Origin: Micavibrio sp.
GTDB lineage: Bacteria; Pseudomonadota; Alphaproteobacteria; Micavibrionales; Micavibrionaceae
Direction: 5' to 3'
DNA: 64,000 nucleotides
Assembly: GCA_030824965.1 (NCBI GenBank)
Contig: JAPJQV010000006.1
Coordinates: forward strand, 62,001-126,000
Part shown: positions 8,188 through 18,342 of the stretch, piece after piece
Layout of the letters: each line of letters starts with the position of its first letter
Position numbering within the stretch: position 1 is the first letter of the stretch
Position numbers and translations under genes: made by a program
The notes under the pieces: generated by a model
Database searches by the model: none
The model's input: the letters and a program-made list of their open reading frames with translations, nothing else
What the model was told of the DNA's origin: nothing

Positions 8188-10188
8188 ATGCCAAAATTAA
8201 AGATCAACGACACTGAAATCGAAGTCGCAGCCGGTACATCCGTTCTTCAAGCCGCGGAAATACTCGGCTATGAAGTTCCGCGGTTTTGCTATCATGATAA
8301 ACTAAGCGTTCCAGCTAATTGCCGGATGTGTCTGGTCGAAGTCAAAGGTGCGCCCAAGCCTGTCGCTTCATGCGCTATGGCCTGTGGCGAAAATATGGAA
8401 GTCCTCACCGAATCTCCCATGGTTAAACGCGCACGCAATGGCGTGATGGAAATGCTGCTCATCAATCACCCGCTGGATTGCCCGATTTGCGATCAGGGCG
8501 GTGAATGCGATTTACAGGATCAGGCAATGGGTTACGGTTATGATCGTTCCCGCTATCACGAAACAAAACGTGCCGTGAAAGATAAATATTTCGGCCCGCT
8601 TATTCAAACATTTATGACACGATGCATTCAGTGTACGCGCTGCGTTCGCTTTGCAGATGAAATTGCGGGTGTATCGGATATCGGTCTTCTAAATCGGGGT
8701 GAAGACGTTGAAATTTCTACAATGGTCGAGAAAGCGATCGGAAGCGAACTCTCAGGCAATTTAATCGATGTTTGCCCGGTTGGTGCACTGACATCAAAAC
8801 CCTATGCGTATCAGGCGCGCCCATGGGAATTACGTAAGGTTGAAACGATCGATGTCATGGACGCTGTCGGTTCCAATATTCGTGTCGATGTGCGCGGGAA
8901 TGAAGTTATGCGTGTTCTGCCGCGTTTGCATGAAGGAGTAAACGAGGAATGGATCTCCGATAAAACGCGCTTCGCTTATGATGGCCTGAAAGCTCAGCGT
9001 TTGGATCAACCTTATGTGCGGGAAAACGGTAAGCTCCGTCCGGCATCTTGGGATGAGGCTCTTGCATTAGCTTCTGCAAGGTTGAAATCGACGACAAAAA
9101 CTCTTGGTGTCGTTGGAGAACTTTGCGCGGCTGAAGAAATGATCGCATTGAAAGATCTGGTCGGCGACGTAGATGGCGTGATGGGCATTCATATAGACGT
9201 GTCCAGTCGAGCAGGTTATTTGTTTAATTCCGGTATTGCTGGCATCGAAGAAGCAGATGCCATCTTACTGGTCGGTACAAATCCGCGTATCGAAGCGGCC
9301 ATGGTGAATGCACGCATTCGAAAAGCCTGGCTGGCCAAACGAATCAAAGTGGGTGTCGTTGGCGAACAGGCAGATTTAAGCTATCCGACGACGTATATCG
9401 GTGCGGGTCCAGAGTCGCTTAAAGATTTGGTTGCTGGCAAACATAGTTTTGCAGAAATTTTAAAGGATGCTAACAAACCAATGATTATCGTCGGGGCGGG
9501 CGCTTTCCGCCGTGTAGACGGTCTGGCGATCCAGTCTCTTGCGCGTGAAGCGGCTGAAACTTTCGGTATGGTAAAAGATGGCTGGAACGGTTTTAACGTA
9601 CTTCATGTCCATGCAGCGCAAGTTACGGCGCTTGACCTTGGCATGGCTTCCGAAAAAGAAATTTCAGATCAGGATGTCGTCTATCTCTTGAATGTTGATT
9701 CCGAAAAAGTGAATGCACAAATTTCGCCTTCGGCTTTCGTGATCTATCAAGGTCATCATGGTGATATCGGAGCTTCACGGGCAGATGTAATTTTCCCTGG
9801 CTCTGCCTATACTGAAAAAGACGGCTTGTATGTGAACATGGAAGGCCGTGTCCAGATGGGCAAAAAAGCGGCGTCTGCACCGGGTGAAGCGAAAGAGGAC
9901 TGGAAAATCTTACGGGCTCTTTCGAACGACACAGGCAAGCCGCTGCCGTATGACAATATGTATCAATTGCGTCAGCGTCTGGTAAAAGAATTTCCAATCT
10001 TCGCCAAGATCGATGTCATCGAACCTGCGGAATGGGTTTTCTTTGGCAAGGCAGGGAATGTCAATTCTGCGCCGTTCGTATCTGCGGTTAAAAATTTCTA
10101 TATGACGAATGTCATTACCCGCGCTTCGCAGACAATGGCTAAATCTGCCGATGTATTTCTAAATAAAGCAATCGAGGCAGCCGAATGA
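8188..10188 (+). CDS. nuoG: NADH-quinone oxidoreductase subunit G (75 kDa)
   Basis: 666 residues, the short alphaproteobacterial/mitochondrial form (E. coli NuoG is about 900). All cluster ligands are present. N1b has Cys34, Cys45, Cys48 and Cys62; N5 has His94, Cys98, Cys101 and Cys107 (HPLDCPICDQGGEC); N4 has Cys146, Cys149, Cys152 and Cys196. The extra N7 ligands of the long forms are not seen. The C-terminal half is a degenerate molybdopterin-oxidoreductase domain. The stop overlaps the nuoH start by four bases. Confidence 0.97.
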   Translation: MPKLKINDTEIEVAAGTSVLQAAEILGYEVPRFCYHDKLSVPANCRMCLVEVKGAPKPVASCAMACGENMEVLTESPMVKRARNGVMEMLLINHPLDCPICDQGGECDLQDQAMGYGYDRSRYHETKRAVKDKYFGPLIQTFMTRCIQCTRCVRFADEIAGVSDIGLLNRGEDVEISTMVEKAIGSELSGNLIDVCPVGALTSKPYAYQARPWELRKVETIDVMDAVGSNIRVDVRGNEVMRVLPRLHEGVNEEWISDKTRFAYDGLKAQRLDQPYVRENGKLRPASWDEALALASARLKSTTKTLGVVGELCAAEEMIALKDLVGDVDGVMGIHIDVSSRAGYLFNSGIAGIEEADAILLVGTNPRIEAAMVNARIRKAWLAKRIKVGVVGEQADLSYPTTYIGAGPESLKDLVAGKHSFAEILKDANKPMIIVGAGAFRRVDGLAIQSLAREAAETFGMVKDGWNGFNVLHVHAAQVTALDLGMASEKEISDQDVVYLLNVDSEKVNAQISPSAFVIYQGHHGDIGASRADVIFPGSAYTEKDGLYVNMEGRVQMGKKAASAPGEAKEDWKILRALSNDTGKPLPYDNMYQLRQRLVKEFPIFAKIDVIEPAEWVFFGKAGNVNSAPFVSAVKNFYMTNVITRASQTMAKSADVFLNKAIEAAE

Positions 10189-11237
10189 TTTTGGAACTCT
10201 GGAATACATACGGCGAAGAAACCCTTTGGATGCTCCTGCACATGGGCATTCTCTTACTCGTCGTTTTATTGTCTGTCGCTTATTTGATTTTCTTTGAACG
10301 TAAAATTCTTGGCGCTTTGCAACGTCGGCAAGGTCCGATGACAGTTGGGCCATTTGGCCTGTTCCAATCATTTGCTGATGCACTCAAGCTGATGACAAAG
10401 GAAAACATTATTCCGGCGCAAGCCAACCGGATCGTTTTCATGATAGCGCCAATTTTGACTATGATTCTGGCGATGGTCGCCTGGGCGGTTATTCCGGTCA
10501 GCGCGGATTGGGTAGTCGCCAATATAAATGTCGGCGTTCTTTACCTTTTTGCCGTATCATCAATGGGCGTTTACGGCGTGATGATGGCTGGATGGGCCTC
10601 TAACTCCAAATACGCTTTCCTTGGTGGCCTTCGCTCTGCATCGCAGATGGTATCATACGAAGTTTCGATGGGCTTGGTAATAGTCACGGTCATATTATCA
10701 GTTGGTTCCATGAATTTATCGGATATCGTGACCGTCCATCGTCCGTTCTGGGTGGATGTGATGCTCTTCCCAATGTTTATCATCTTTCTGGTGTCGATTT
10801 TGGCGGAAACCAATCGTTCGCCGTTCGATTTGCCGGAGGGTGAATCTGAACTTTCCGGCGGTTTCATGGTCGAATATTCGGCGATGACCTTCGGTTTGTT
10901 CTTCCTCGGCGAATACGCCAACATGATTTTGATGTCGGCGATTACGACTATCCTGTTTATGGGCGGATGGCTGCCGCCGTTTGAAATAGAGACATTGGCA
11001 ATTGTTCCGGGCGTTATCTGGTTTATCTTAAAAGTCTGCCTGATCCTGTTTTTCTTTATCTGGGTTCGCGGAACGTTCCCCCGTTATCGCTATGACCAAT
11101 TGATGCGACTGGGCTGGAAGGTATTCCTGCCATTCTCCTTAATCTGGGTCATTGTCGTGGCAGGAGCTTTGATTTATTTCGACGCTTTGCCGGGTGCGGC
11201 ACCGAAGGAGCCTGCAACTATGATTGGACTTCAATAA
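10185..11237 (+). CDS. nuoH: NADH-quinone oxidoreductase subunit H
   Basis: 350-residue membrane subunit with about eight helices. It joins the membrane arm to the peripheral arm and forms the entrance to the quinone cavity. The hallmark cytoplasmic loop ETNRSPFDLPEGESEL (about residues 207-222) is intact, as is the N-terminal ERKILGALQRRQGP. It overlaps nuoG by four bases, and its last base is the first base of nuoI (TAATG). Confidence 0.97.
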   Translation: MILELWNTYGEETLWMLLHMGILLLVVLLSVAYLIFFERKILGALQRRQGPMTVGPFGLFQSFADALKLMTKENIIPAQANRIVFMIAPILTMILAMVAWAVIPVSADWVVANINVGVLYLFAVSSMGVYGVMMAGWASNSKYAFLGGLRSASQMVSYEVSMGLVIVTVILSVGSMNLSDIVTVHRPFWVDVMLFPMFIIFLVSILAETNRSPFDLPEGESELSGGFMVEYSAMTFGLFFLGEYANMILMSAITTILFMGGWLPPFEIETLAIVPGVIWFILKVCLILFFFIWVRGTFPRYRYDQLMRLGWKVFLPFSLIWVIVVAGALIYFDALPGAAPKEPATMIGLQ

Positions 11238-11725
11238 TGAAAGTTAAAACCGTCCTTCAGTCTTTTCTTCTGGCTGAAATCGTCAAAGGCATGTTGTTGA
11301 CGCTGAAATATATTTTTTTCATGCCGAAAGTGACGATCAATTATCCTTATGAGCGTGGTCCGCTTTCAACACGTTTCCGCGGGGAGCATGCACTTCGCCG
11401 TTATCCAAATGGCGAGGAAAGATGTATCGCTTGCAAACTCTGCGAAGCGGTTTGCCCAGCGCTGGCCATTACAATTGAAGCCGAACCGCGTGTTGATGGA
11501 TCGCGTCGTACGACGCGTTATGATATCGACATGACGAAATGTATTTATTGCGGTCTGTGTCAGGAGGCTTGCCCTGTGGATGCGATTGTCGAAGGCCCGA
11601 ACCTGGAATTCGCAACGGAAACCCGCGAAGAGCTTTACTATAACAAAGAAAAACTTTTGTTGAACGGCGACCGATGGGAAGCGCAAATCGCCCGTAACCT
11701 CGCTAAAGACGCCCCTTATAGATAG
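11237..11725 (+). CDS. nuoI: NADH-quinone oxidoreductase subunit I (23 kDa ferredoxin-like)
   Basis: 162 residues with two [4Fe-4S] clusters (N6a and N6b) that carry electrons from NuoG to NuoB. The two ferredoxin motifs are CIACKLCEAVCP (Cys63, 66, 69, 73) and CIYCGLCQEACP (Cys102, 105, 108, 112). An amphipathic N-terminal helix (about 5-30) anchors the protein at the membrane surface. It overlaps nuoH by one base; nuoJ starts 21 bases downstream, the longest gap in this half of the operon. Confidence 0.97.
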   Translation: MKVKTVLQSFLLAEIVKGMLLTLKYIFFMPKVTINYPYERGPLSTRFRGEHALRRYPNGEERCIACKLCEAVCPALAITIEAEPRVDGSRRTTRYDIDMTKCIYCGLCQEACPVDAIVEGPNLEFATETREELYYNKEKLLLNGDRWEAQIARNLAKDAPYR

Positions 11726-11746
11726 AGTACAGATAAGAGAGAGAAT

Positions 11747-12364
11747 ATGATAAGCGCTATTGCCTTTTATCTTTTTGCCGCCGTGCTGGTTTTCAGCGCG
11801 ATCATGGTTATCACGGCCCGCAACCCGGTCCACTCGGTTTTGTTTTTAATCTTGGCGTTTTTTAATGCAGCCGGATTATTTGTTTTGCTTGGTGCTGAAT
11901 TTATCGCAATGATCTTAGTCATTGTTTATGTCGGCGCTGTAGCTGTTTTGTTTATGTTCGTTGTCATGATGCTCGATATCAGTTTTGCCGATATGCGAAA
12001 GGGCGCGATGCAATATATCCCACTCGGGCTTGTTATCGGCGGTATTTTGCTGGCCGAATTGTTCGCCCTTTACACAACATGGAATTTTGCCCCTGAAGCC
12101 ATACAAAATCTTGATGTCACGGCGATTGCCGGACAGGGGGATTCCAATACCAAAGCGTTGGGTAAAATCATTTACACTGACTACGTTTTCCCGTTTCAGG
12201 TTTCAGGATTAATTCTGCTGGTGTCGATGATCGGCGCGATTGTCCTGACGCACCGCCGCCGTGCCGATGTTATCCGTCAGCGTGTCGGCGATCAGGTCGA
12301 GCGGACGCAAGAAGAAACATTCGAAATCAAAAAAGTTCAAGTCGGCGCAGGAGTTGACGTATGA
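11747..12364 (+). CDS. nuoJ: NADH-quinone oxidoreductase subunit J
   Basis: 205-residue membrane subunit with five predicted helices. The segment VYVGAVAVLFMFVVMM (about 64-79) holds the helix whose pi-bulge is linked to coupling. The C-terminal 35 residues are polar, extending past the last helix. GAGAGAG just upstream of the ATG is a fair ribosome-binding site. It overlaps nuoK by four bases (ATGA). Confidence 0.95.
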   Translation: MISAIAFYLFAAVLVFSAIMVITARNPVHSVLFLILAFFNAAGLFVLLGAEFIAMILVIVYVGAVAVLFMFVVMMLDISFADMRKGAMQYIPLGLVIGGILLAELFALYTTWNFAPEAIQNLDVTAIAGQGDSNTKALGKIIYTDYVFPFQVSGLILLVSMIGAIVLTHRRRADVIRQRVGDQVERTQEETFEIKKVQVGAGVDV

Positions 12365-12669
12365 CCATCGGTTTAACCCATTACCTTATTCTGGCAGGTT
12401 TGCTGTTTACGCTCGGCGTCTTTGGCATGTTCCTGAACCGCAAAAACGTCATCGTTATTCTGATGTCGATCGAGTTGATGCTGCTGGCCGTGAATATCAA
12501 CTTCGTCGCATTCTCGACTTTCCTCAACGATCTGGCCGGGCAGGTTTTTACGATGTTTATCCTGACCGTCGCCGCCGCCGAGGCCGCTATCGGTCTTGCG
12601 ATCCTTGTCGTGTTCTTCCGTAACAAAGGAACGATTGCCGTCGAAGAAATTGCGGAGCTTAAAGGTTAA
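12361..12669 (+). CDS. nuoK: NADH-quinone oxidoreductase subunit K
   Basis: 102 residues with three membrane helices, the standard length. The conserved acidic residues of the proton pathway are visible in ELMLLAVNINFVAF (Glu near residue 37) and in AAAEAAIGLAILV (Glu near 72). Membrane-arm subunit related to MrpC. It overlaps the nuoJ end by four bases; nuoL starts five bases after the stop. Confidence 0.96.
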   Translation: MTIGLTHYLILAGLLFTLGVFGMFLNRKNVIVILMSIELMLLAVNINFVAFSTFLNDLAGQVFTMFILTVAAAEAAIGLAILVVFFRNKGTIAVEEIAELKG

Positions 12670-12674
12670 TTCTA

Positions 12675-14612
12675 ATGGAATATTTAGCAGTCTTTCCTTC
12701 TCTGATCGCCTTTATCATTGTTGGCCTGTTTGGCAAAAAACTGGGTGATTTGCCGTCTCAACTGATTACCTGCGCCGGGGTTATTCTGGCGGCGGTGGTT
12801 TCAGTTATTCTTTTCAACGATGTCGCGATTCATCATGCGCCGCGTACGCTTTCGATCATGACATGGATTGCCTCCGGCGACTTCAAAGTTGAATGGGCGC
12901 TACGCATCGATCAACTGGCCGTAGTCATGATGTGCGTCATCAATATCGTATCGGCTTGCGTTCATGTCTATTCAGTCGGCTATATGTCGCATGACGAACA
13001 TAAGCCGCGATTCATGGCTTATCTTTCGCTCTTTACTTTCGCCATGCTGATGCTTGTCACATCTGATAATTTGCTCCAGCTTTTCTTTGGCTGGGAAGGG
13101 GTCGGTCTTGCGTCTTATCTGTTGATCGGTTTCTGGTATAAAAAAGTTTCTGCCAATGCCGCTTCGATGAAAGCTTTCATCGTCAACCGAGTCGGCGATC
13201 TTGGCTTGACGCTCGGTATCATGGCGGCGTTTGTCGTGTTCGGCACAATCCAGTTCGACGGCATTTTTGACAATGCAGCAGCGAAAGCTTCCGATACATT
13301 CAATTTCTTCGGGTTCAATGTTCACGCTCTGACATTGATTTGCTTGCTCCTATTTGTCGGTGCTGTCGGTAAATCGGCGCAGCTTGGTTTGCATACATGG
13401 CTGCCGGATGCGATGGAAGGCCCGACGCCTGTCTCGGCTTTGATTCACGCAGCAACGATGGTTACCGCCGGGGTTTTCCTTGTAACGCGTTTTTCACCTG
13501 TATTCGAATACGCGCCGGATGCCTTGATGGTTGTCTGTTTCCTCGGGGCTTTGACAGCGATTGTTGCGGCGACCATCGGCATGACGCAATTCGATATCAA
13601 GCGCGTGATCGCCTATTCGACGATGTCGCAGCTCGGTTACATGTTCTTCGCGCTTGGCGTGTCCGCTTATCCGGCGGCTATGTTTCACTTAATGACGCAT
13701 GCTTTCTTTAAAGCATTGCTTTTCCTGGGCGCGGGTTCCGTTATTCACGCTATGTCCGATGAGCAGGATATGCGCAAAATGGGCGGTATCTGGAAGATGA
13801 TTCCGGTTACCTATGCTTTGATGTGGATCGGGTCGCTGGCACTGGCCGGTATCATTCCGTTTGCGGGTTATTATTCCAAAGATATGATTTTAGAGGCTGC
13901 ATGGGCGTCCAATTCTACTGTCGGTCATTTTGCTTACTGGATCGGTATCGTTGCTGCGCTTCTGACGGCGTTCTACTCATGGCGCTTGATTATCATGGCG
14001 TTCCATGGCAAACCGCGCGCCGATCATCATACGATGGAACATGTTCATGAATCTCCTGCCATAATGCTAGTGCCGCTTTTTGTTCTGGCTATTGGTGCTT
14101 TATTCGCTGGTTATGTGTTCTATGATAATTTCGTCGGTCATCACATGGCGGAATTCTGGGGCAAAAGCATTTTTATTCTGGAAGAAAATAACTCCGTTGA
14201 AAAAGCTCACCATGTCGCGGCATGGGTTAAATATCTGCCGCTCGGTATCGGCGCGCTTGGTATTGTACTTGGTTACATTGCCTATCTATTCGTCCCGAAT
14301 ATTCCGGCAAAAACGGTTGCGCTTTTCCGTCCAATCCATACGCTTTTCTACCGAAAATGGTTCTTTGACGAGATTTATAATTTCATCTTCGTCAAAGGTG
14401 CTCTTGTTTTGGGTAATTTCTTTTGGAAGCACGGCGATCAGGATACTATCGATCAATTCGGTCCGAATGGTATTGCGACAGCTTCCCGTAAGTTCGGCGG
14501 TCTCTTGAGCCGCTTCCAGAGCGGATATGTTTTCCAGTATGCTTTCGTCATGATTATCGGTGTCTTTATTCTCGTTTCATGGTTTGCACTGAAACTAAAG
14601 GTTTTTAACTAA
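12675..14612 (+). CDS. nuoL: NADH-quinone oxidoreductase subunit L (antiporter-like)
   Basis: 645-residue distal proton-pumping subunit with about 16 helices and a long C-terminal lateral helix. Antiporter-family motifs include WEGVGLASYLLIGFW (coupling Glu near residue 142), LHTWLPDAMEGPTPVSAL, and YSTMSQLGYM after the Lys-bearing helix. The C-terminal segment around FYRKWFFDEIYNFIFVKG matches the family end. The last base of nuoL is the first of nuoM (TAATG). Confidence 0.97.
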   Translation: MEYLAVFPSLIAFIIVGLFGKKLGDLPSQLITCAGVILAAVVSVILFNDVAIHHAPRTLSIMTWIASGDFKVEWALRIDQLAVVMMCVINIVSACVHVYSVGYMSHDEHKPRFMAYLSLFTFAMLMLVTSDNLLQLFFGWEGVGLASYLLIGFWYKKVSANAASMKAFIVNRVGDLGLTLGIMAAFVVFGTIQFDGIFDNAAAKASDTFNFFGFNVHALTLICLLLFVGAVGKSAQLGLHTWLPDAMEGPTPVSALIHAATMVTAGVFLVTRFSPVFEYAPDALMVVCFLGALTAIVAATIGMTQFDIKRVIAYSTMSQLGYMFFALGVSAYPAAMFHLMTHAFFKALLFLGAGSVIHAMSDEQDMRKMGGIWKMIPVTYALMWIGSLALAGIIPFAGYYSKDMILEAAWASNSTVGHFAYWIGIVAALLTAFYSWRLIIMAFHGKPRADHHTMEHVHESPAIMLVPLFVLAIGALFAGYVFYDNFVGHHMAEFWGKSIFILEENNSVEKAHHVAAWVKYLPLGIGALGIVLGYIAYLFVPNIPAKTVALFRPIHTLFYRKWFFDEIYNFIFVKGALVLGNFFWKHGDQDTIDQFGPNGIATASRKFGGLLSRFQSGYVFQYAFVMIIGVFILVSWFALKLKVFN

Positions 14613-16156
14613 TGATCGATTTTCCTTTGCTCTCCCTTTTAACATTTTTGCCATTGCTGGGCGCGTTTCTGATTGCGATGCTTCGTGGGTCCGAGGAGGC
14701 GGTTGCCAAGAACGCGAAATATTCCGCGCTATTTACCTCCTCACTCGTATTCATCTTTTCGCTTTTACTTTTAAAAAATTTCGATCCCGGTACGGCGGAT
14801 TTTCAATTCGTCGAAAAAATCGAATGGTTTCCAACTCTTGGTATTTCATATCATCTGGGCGTCGACGGAATTTCGATGTTTTTTGTTGTTCTATCGGCTT
14901 TCCTGACGCCGATCTGCGTATTGGCTAGCTGGAATTCTATCAAGACTCGCGCCAAGGAATATATGATCGCGTTTCTCGTTTTAGAAACGATGATGATCGG
15001 CACATTTTCGTCCTTGGATGCGATTTTATTCTATGTTTTCTTCGAAGCCGTCCTCATCCCAATGTTTATCATCATCGGTGTGTGGGGTGGACAACGTCGT
15101 GTCTATGCCGCGTTTAAATTTTTCCTTTATACGCTTCTCGGTTCGGTTTTGATGCTGGTTGCTCTTTTGACCATGTATATCAAAGCCGGGACGACAGATA
15201 TTCCGGTCTTGATGGAGACTGTTTTCTCTTCTGACATGCAAAAATGGTTATGGCTCGCGTTCTTTGCCAGCTTTGCCGTTAAAATGCCGATGTGGCCGGT
15301 TCATACTTGGCTTCCGGATGCCCACGTTGAAGCGCCGACAGCGGGTTCGGTTATCCTGGCTGGCGTCCTTTTAAAAATGGGCGGTTACGGTTTCCTTCGT
15401 TTTTCTCTGCCGATGCTACCAGACGCGACGCAATATTTTATTCCGCTGATTTTCGGGATGAGCGTAATCGCAATTATTTATACATCGCTTATCGCTCTTG
15501 TCCAAAAAGACATGAAAAAACTGATCGCCTATTCGTCGGTTGCACACATGGGTTTTGTGACGCTCGGAATTTTTACGCTGAATCGTCAAGGGATTGACGG
15601 CGCGATCTTCCAAATGATTTCACACGGTGTTGTTTCGGCTGCGCTTTTCCTGTGTGTTGGCGTTGTGTATGACCGTCTTCATACGCGTGACATGGATAAA
15701 TATGGAGGCATAGCCAAAAATATGCCGGTTTATGCAACCGTTCTGATGATATTGACCATGGGCTCGGTCGGTCTTCCGGGGACGTCCGGTTTTGTCGGAG
15801 AATTCCTCGTGCTTCTTGGCACGTTTAAGGCGAATACGATTGTAGCGACGATGGCGGCCACGGGTGTAGTTTTGGGCGCAGCTTACATGCTTTATTTATA
15901 CCGCAAGATTGCTTTCGGCCCGCAGACCAACCCTGAAGCGGCGGGCATGGATGATTTGAACAAGCGAGAATTTTTCTATTTCGTGCCGTTGATAATCATC
16001 GTTCTCTGGCTCGGTGTCGCCCCATCTTATGTGCTGGACCGTACGGGTCCATCGGTTGAAAAACTGATCGCCCAATATAATGCCAGATTAACAACAACAA
16101 CGGCGGCCACACCGCCAATGCCGGAAACGCCATCGAATACAGGCGAGGGTAATTAA
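14612..16156 (+). CDS. nuoM: NADH-quinone oxidoreductase subunit M (antiporter-like)
   Basis: 514-residue proton-pumping subunit with about 14 helices. Key segments are FYVFFEAVLIPMFII (Glu near 146), HTWLPDAHVEAPTAGSV, and KKLIAYSSVAHMGFV with its conserved Lys. The C-terminus ends in a Thr/Pro-rich cytoplasmic tail (TTTAATPPMPETP). Translation is coupled to nuoL by a one-base overlap; nuoN follows after two bases. Confidence 0.97.
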   Translation: MIDFPLLSLLTFLPLLGAFLIAMLRGSEEAVAKNAKYSALFTSSLVFIFSLLLLKNFDPGTADFQFVEKIEWFPTLGISYHLGVDGISMFFVVLSAFLTPICVLASWNSIKTRAKEYMIAFLVLETMMIGTFSSLDAILFYVFFEAVLIPMFIIIGVWGGQRRVYAAFKFFLYTLLGSVLMLVALLTMYIKAGTTDIPVLMETVFSSDMQKWLWLAFFASFAVKMPMWPVHTWLPDAHVEAPTAGSVILAGVLLKMGGYGFLRFSLPMLPDATQYFIPLIFGMSVIAIIYTSLIALVQKDMKKLIAYSSVAHMGFVTLGIFTLNRQGIDGAIFQMISHGVVSAALFLCVGVVYDRLHTRDMDKYGGIAKNMPVYATVLMILTMGSVGLPGTSGFVGEFLVLLGTFKANTIVATMAATGVVLGAAYMLYLYRKIAFGPQTNPEAAGMDDLNKREFFYFVPLIIIVLWLGVAPSYVLDRTGPSVEKLIAQYNARLTTTTAATPPMPETPSNTGEGN

Positions 16157-16158
16157 TA

Positions 16159-17610
16159 ATGACAAGCGGACTTCACATCGCATTTCAATCTTTAATGCCG
16201 GAAATTTTTCTTTCCGTTTCAGCACTGTTGCTTCTTGTCTTTGGTGTTTTCAAAGGTAATAGCTCGACGATCAAAGTCTTATGGCTGACAGTCATAGCGC
16301 TTGCTGCCGGAGGGTTTTTGATAGCGACAGCTTCATCGGAACAGACGCTATTGTTTAATGACATGGTCATCATCGATAAGTTTTCTCATATTCTGAAATT
16401 TGTTATTGCTATTGGTCTGATTGCATCATTAGTTCTGTCTGCCGGATCGTTGCACGACAACAAGTTGTACCGCTTCGAATATTCAATCCTGATTTTATTA
16501 TCGGGTATCGGCATGATGCTGATGGTATCGGCAAGTAATCTTTTATCCCTTTATGTTTCGCTCGAATTATCTTCGCTATGCCTATATGTGCTCGCCGCTA
16601 TCAAGCGCGACGATTTGAGATCGTCGGAAGCGGGGATTAAGTATTTCGTGCTGGGTGCTTTATCTTCAGGCCTTTTGCTGTTCGGCTCCTCACTGATTTA
16701 CGGTTATACAGGTAGTCTGGATTTTAATCTGATCGAAGGCACGATCCGCCAGAATAGCGTCAACATGGCACCGGGTGTAATCGTCGGTATGGTTTTCATT
16801 TTGGCCGGCCTTTCATTCAAAGTCTCCGCCGTGCCGTTTCATATGTGGGCGCCGGATGTCTATCAGGGCGCGCCAACGTCTGTAACGGCATTATTTGCTA
16901 TTGTGACAAAGATCGCGGCTTTCGGTTTACTGATCCGTCTTTTAACAGGTCCTTTTGCTGCCGCCATGCCACAGTGGTCACAAATTATCGTTTTCGTTTC
17001 CTTAGCGTCGGTATTGCTCGGTTCTCTTGCCGGTTTGGTTCAGGAAAACATCAAACGCCTTTTGGCTTATAGCTCAATCGGTAACATGGGGTTTGCTTTA
17101 ATCGGCGTATTGGCCGGGACGCCGGAAGGTGTCGCCAGTGTTATTATTTACCTGACACTTTACATGGTGATGACTGCCGGAACATTCGGTATAGTCATGA
17201 ATATGCGCAAAAACGGGCAGGCCGTCGAAAATATTTCCGACCTTGCCGGATTGTCGAAATCATCTCCGGCTCTGGCTTATTCTTTGGCAGCGTTGATGTT
17301 CTCGATGAGCGGTATTCCACCGCTTGCCGGTTTCTTTAGTAAATTATTCGTGTTTCAGGCGGCGGTTGCCGAAGGTCATTATGTAGTTGCGGTCGTGGGT
17401 GTTCTGGCATCCGTCATTGGCGCTTATTATTATCTTCGCATTATTAAAGTTATGTTCTTCGATAAATCGGAAGAAGAATTCGATCCGAACATCTATGCTA
17501 GCCGCAGCGCCGTGATCTTCGTCTCTGTATTATTGACAGTGCTATTCATCCTTGCGCCGAATGAACTTCTGGCATTTTCCACACAGGCTGCGCAATCTTT
17601 GTTTGAATAA
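16159..17610 (+). CDS. nuoN: NADH-quinone oxidoreductase subunit N (antiporter-like)
   Basis: 483-residue membrane subunit, the last of the 14 nuo genes. Family motifs are SLYVSLELSSLCLYVLAA (Glu near 136), FHMWAPDVYQGAPTSVTAL, and KRLLAYSSIGNMGFAL. It is the antiporter-like subunit nearest the NuoJ/K/A/H end of the membrane arm. birA follows 15 bases after the stop with no terminator between, so the nuo transcript probably continues into birA-coaX-rnj. Confidence 0.97.
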   Translation: MTSGLHIAFQSLMPEIFLSVSALLLLVFGVFKGNSSTIKVLWLTVIALAAGGFLIATASSEQTLLFNDMVIIDKFSHILKFVIAIGLIASLVLSAGSLHDNKLYRFEYSILILLSGIGMMLMVSASNLLSLYVSLELSSLCLYVLAAIKRDDLRSSEAGIKYFVLGALSSGLLLFGSSLIYGYTGSLDFNLIEGTIRQNSVNMAPGVIVGMVFILAGLSFKVSAVPFHMWAPDVYQGAPTSVTALFAIVTKIAAFGLLIRLLTGPFAAAMPQWSQIIVFVSLASVLLGSLAGLVQENIKRLLAYSSIGNMGFALIGVLAGTPEGVASVIIYLTLYMVMTAGTFGIVMNMRKNGQAVENISDLAGLSKSSPALAYSLAALMFSMSGIPPLAGFFSKLFVFQAAVAEGHYVVAVVGVLASVIGAYYYLRIIKVMFFDKSEEEFDPNIYASRSAVIFVSVLLTVLFILAPNELLAFSTQAAQSLFE

Positions 17611-17625
17611 GGCTTTATCTGAATA

Positions 17626-18342
17626 ATGGCAATCAATTGGCAGATTGAAGTTTTCGACACTCTGCCAAGCACGATGGACATCCTTCGGGAACGTGGTGAG
17701 AGCGGTGCGCCGGAAGGTTTGGTTATTCAGGCGCTAGATCAAACTAGTGGCATTGGCCGCCAGGGAAATAGCTGGACAGCATTATCCGGTAATATTTTTT
17801 GTTCTGTTCTTATCCGTAAGATAGACTTAAAAACCATCGGACATTATTCGTTTGTCGTGGCTGTGGCTTTAGGCAATGTAACTATGCCTCTGTTAAAAAA
17901 AGAACATTTCTATACGCATAAATGGCCAAATGACGGCATGATCGACGGCCAGAAATTTGCAGGTATTTTGCTTCAAACCGGGGATGACTTCCTGAATATC
18001 GGGGTCGGGATCAATATTGCATCGGCGCCTGACGGCAAAGTTGCACTAAATGATAAGGCGAGAGAAAAGCAGGAAAGAGACAAGTTTTTGGCTGTCTTTC
18101 TAAAAAAACTGAACGATGCTATCAGCTTGTATAGAAATCAGGGATTTGCTCCCATTCGTGCCAAATGGCTGGAAAATGCCCAAGGACTCGGGCTACCCAT
18201 GCAAGCGCGACTGCAAAATGAAACTCTTGGGGGTATCTTTGAAGGGTTGAATGAGAGTGGTGCCTTAATACTAAGGCTGGAAAATGGCGGTCAAAGAGTG
18301 ATACATTCCGGCGAAGTTTTTTTTGGAAAAGATATAAATTAA
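17626..18342 (+). CDS. birA: Biotin--[acetyl-CoA-carboxylase] ligase
   Basis: 238 residues. It activates biotin as biotinyl-AMP and attaches it to the biotin carboxyl carrier protein. The biotinyl-AMP loop is GIGRQGNSW (42-50) and the active-site segment is KWPNDGMIDGQKFAGIL (99 on, with Lys110). The N-terminal DNA-binding winged helix of E. coli BirA is absent, so this is a group I, enzyme-only ligase that cannot repress a biotin operon by itself. The C-terminal small domain is present. Its stop overlaps the coaX start by one base. birA-coaX-rnj after nuoN is an order common in Alphaproteobacteria. Confidence 0.93.
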   Translation: MAINWQIEVFDTLPSTMDILRERGESGAPEGLVIQALDQTSGIGRQGNSWTALSGNIFCSVLIRKIDLKTIGHYSFVVAVALGNVTMPLLKKEHFYTHKWPNDGMIDGQKFAGILLQTGDDFLNIGVGINIASAPDGKVALNDKAREKQERDKFLAVFLKKLNDAISLYRNQGFAPIRAKWLENAQGLGLPMQARLQNETLGGIFEGLNESGALILRLENGGQRVIHSGEVFFGKDIN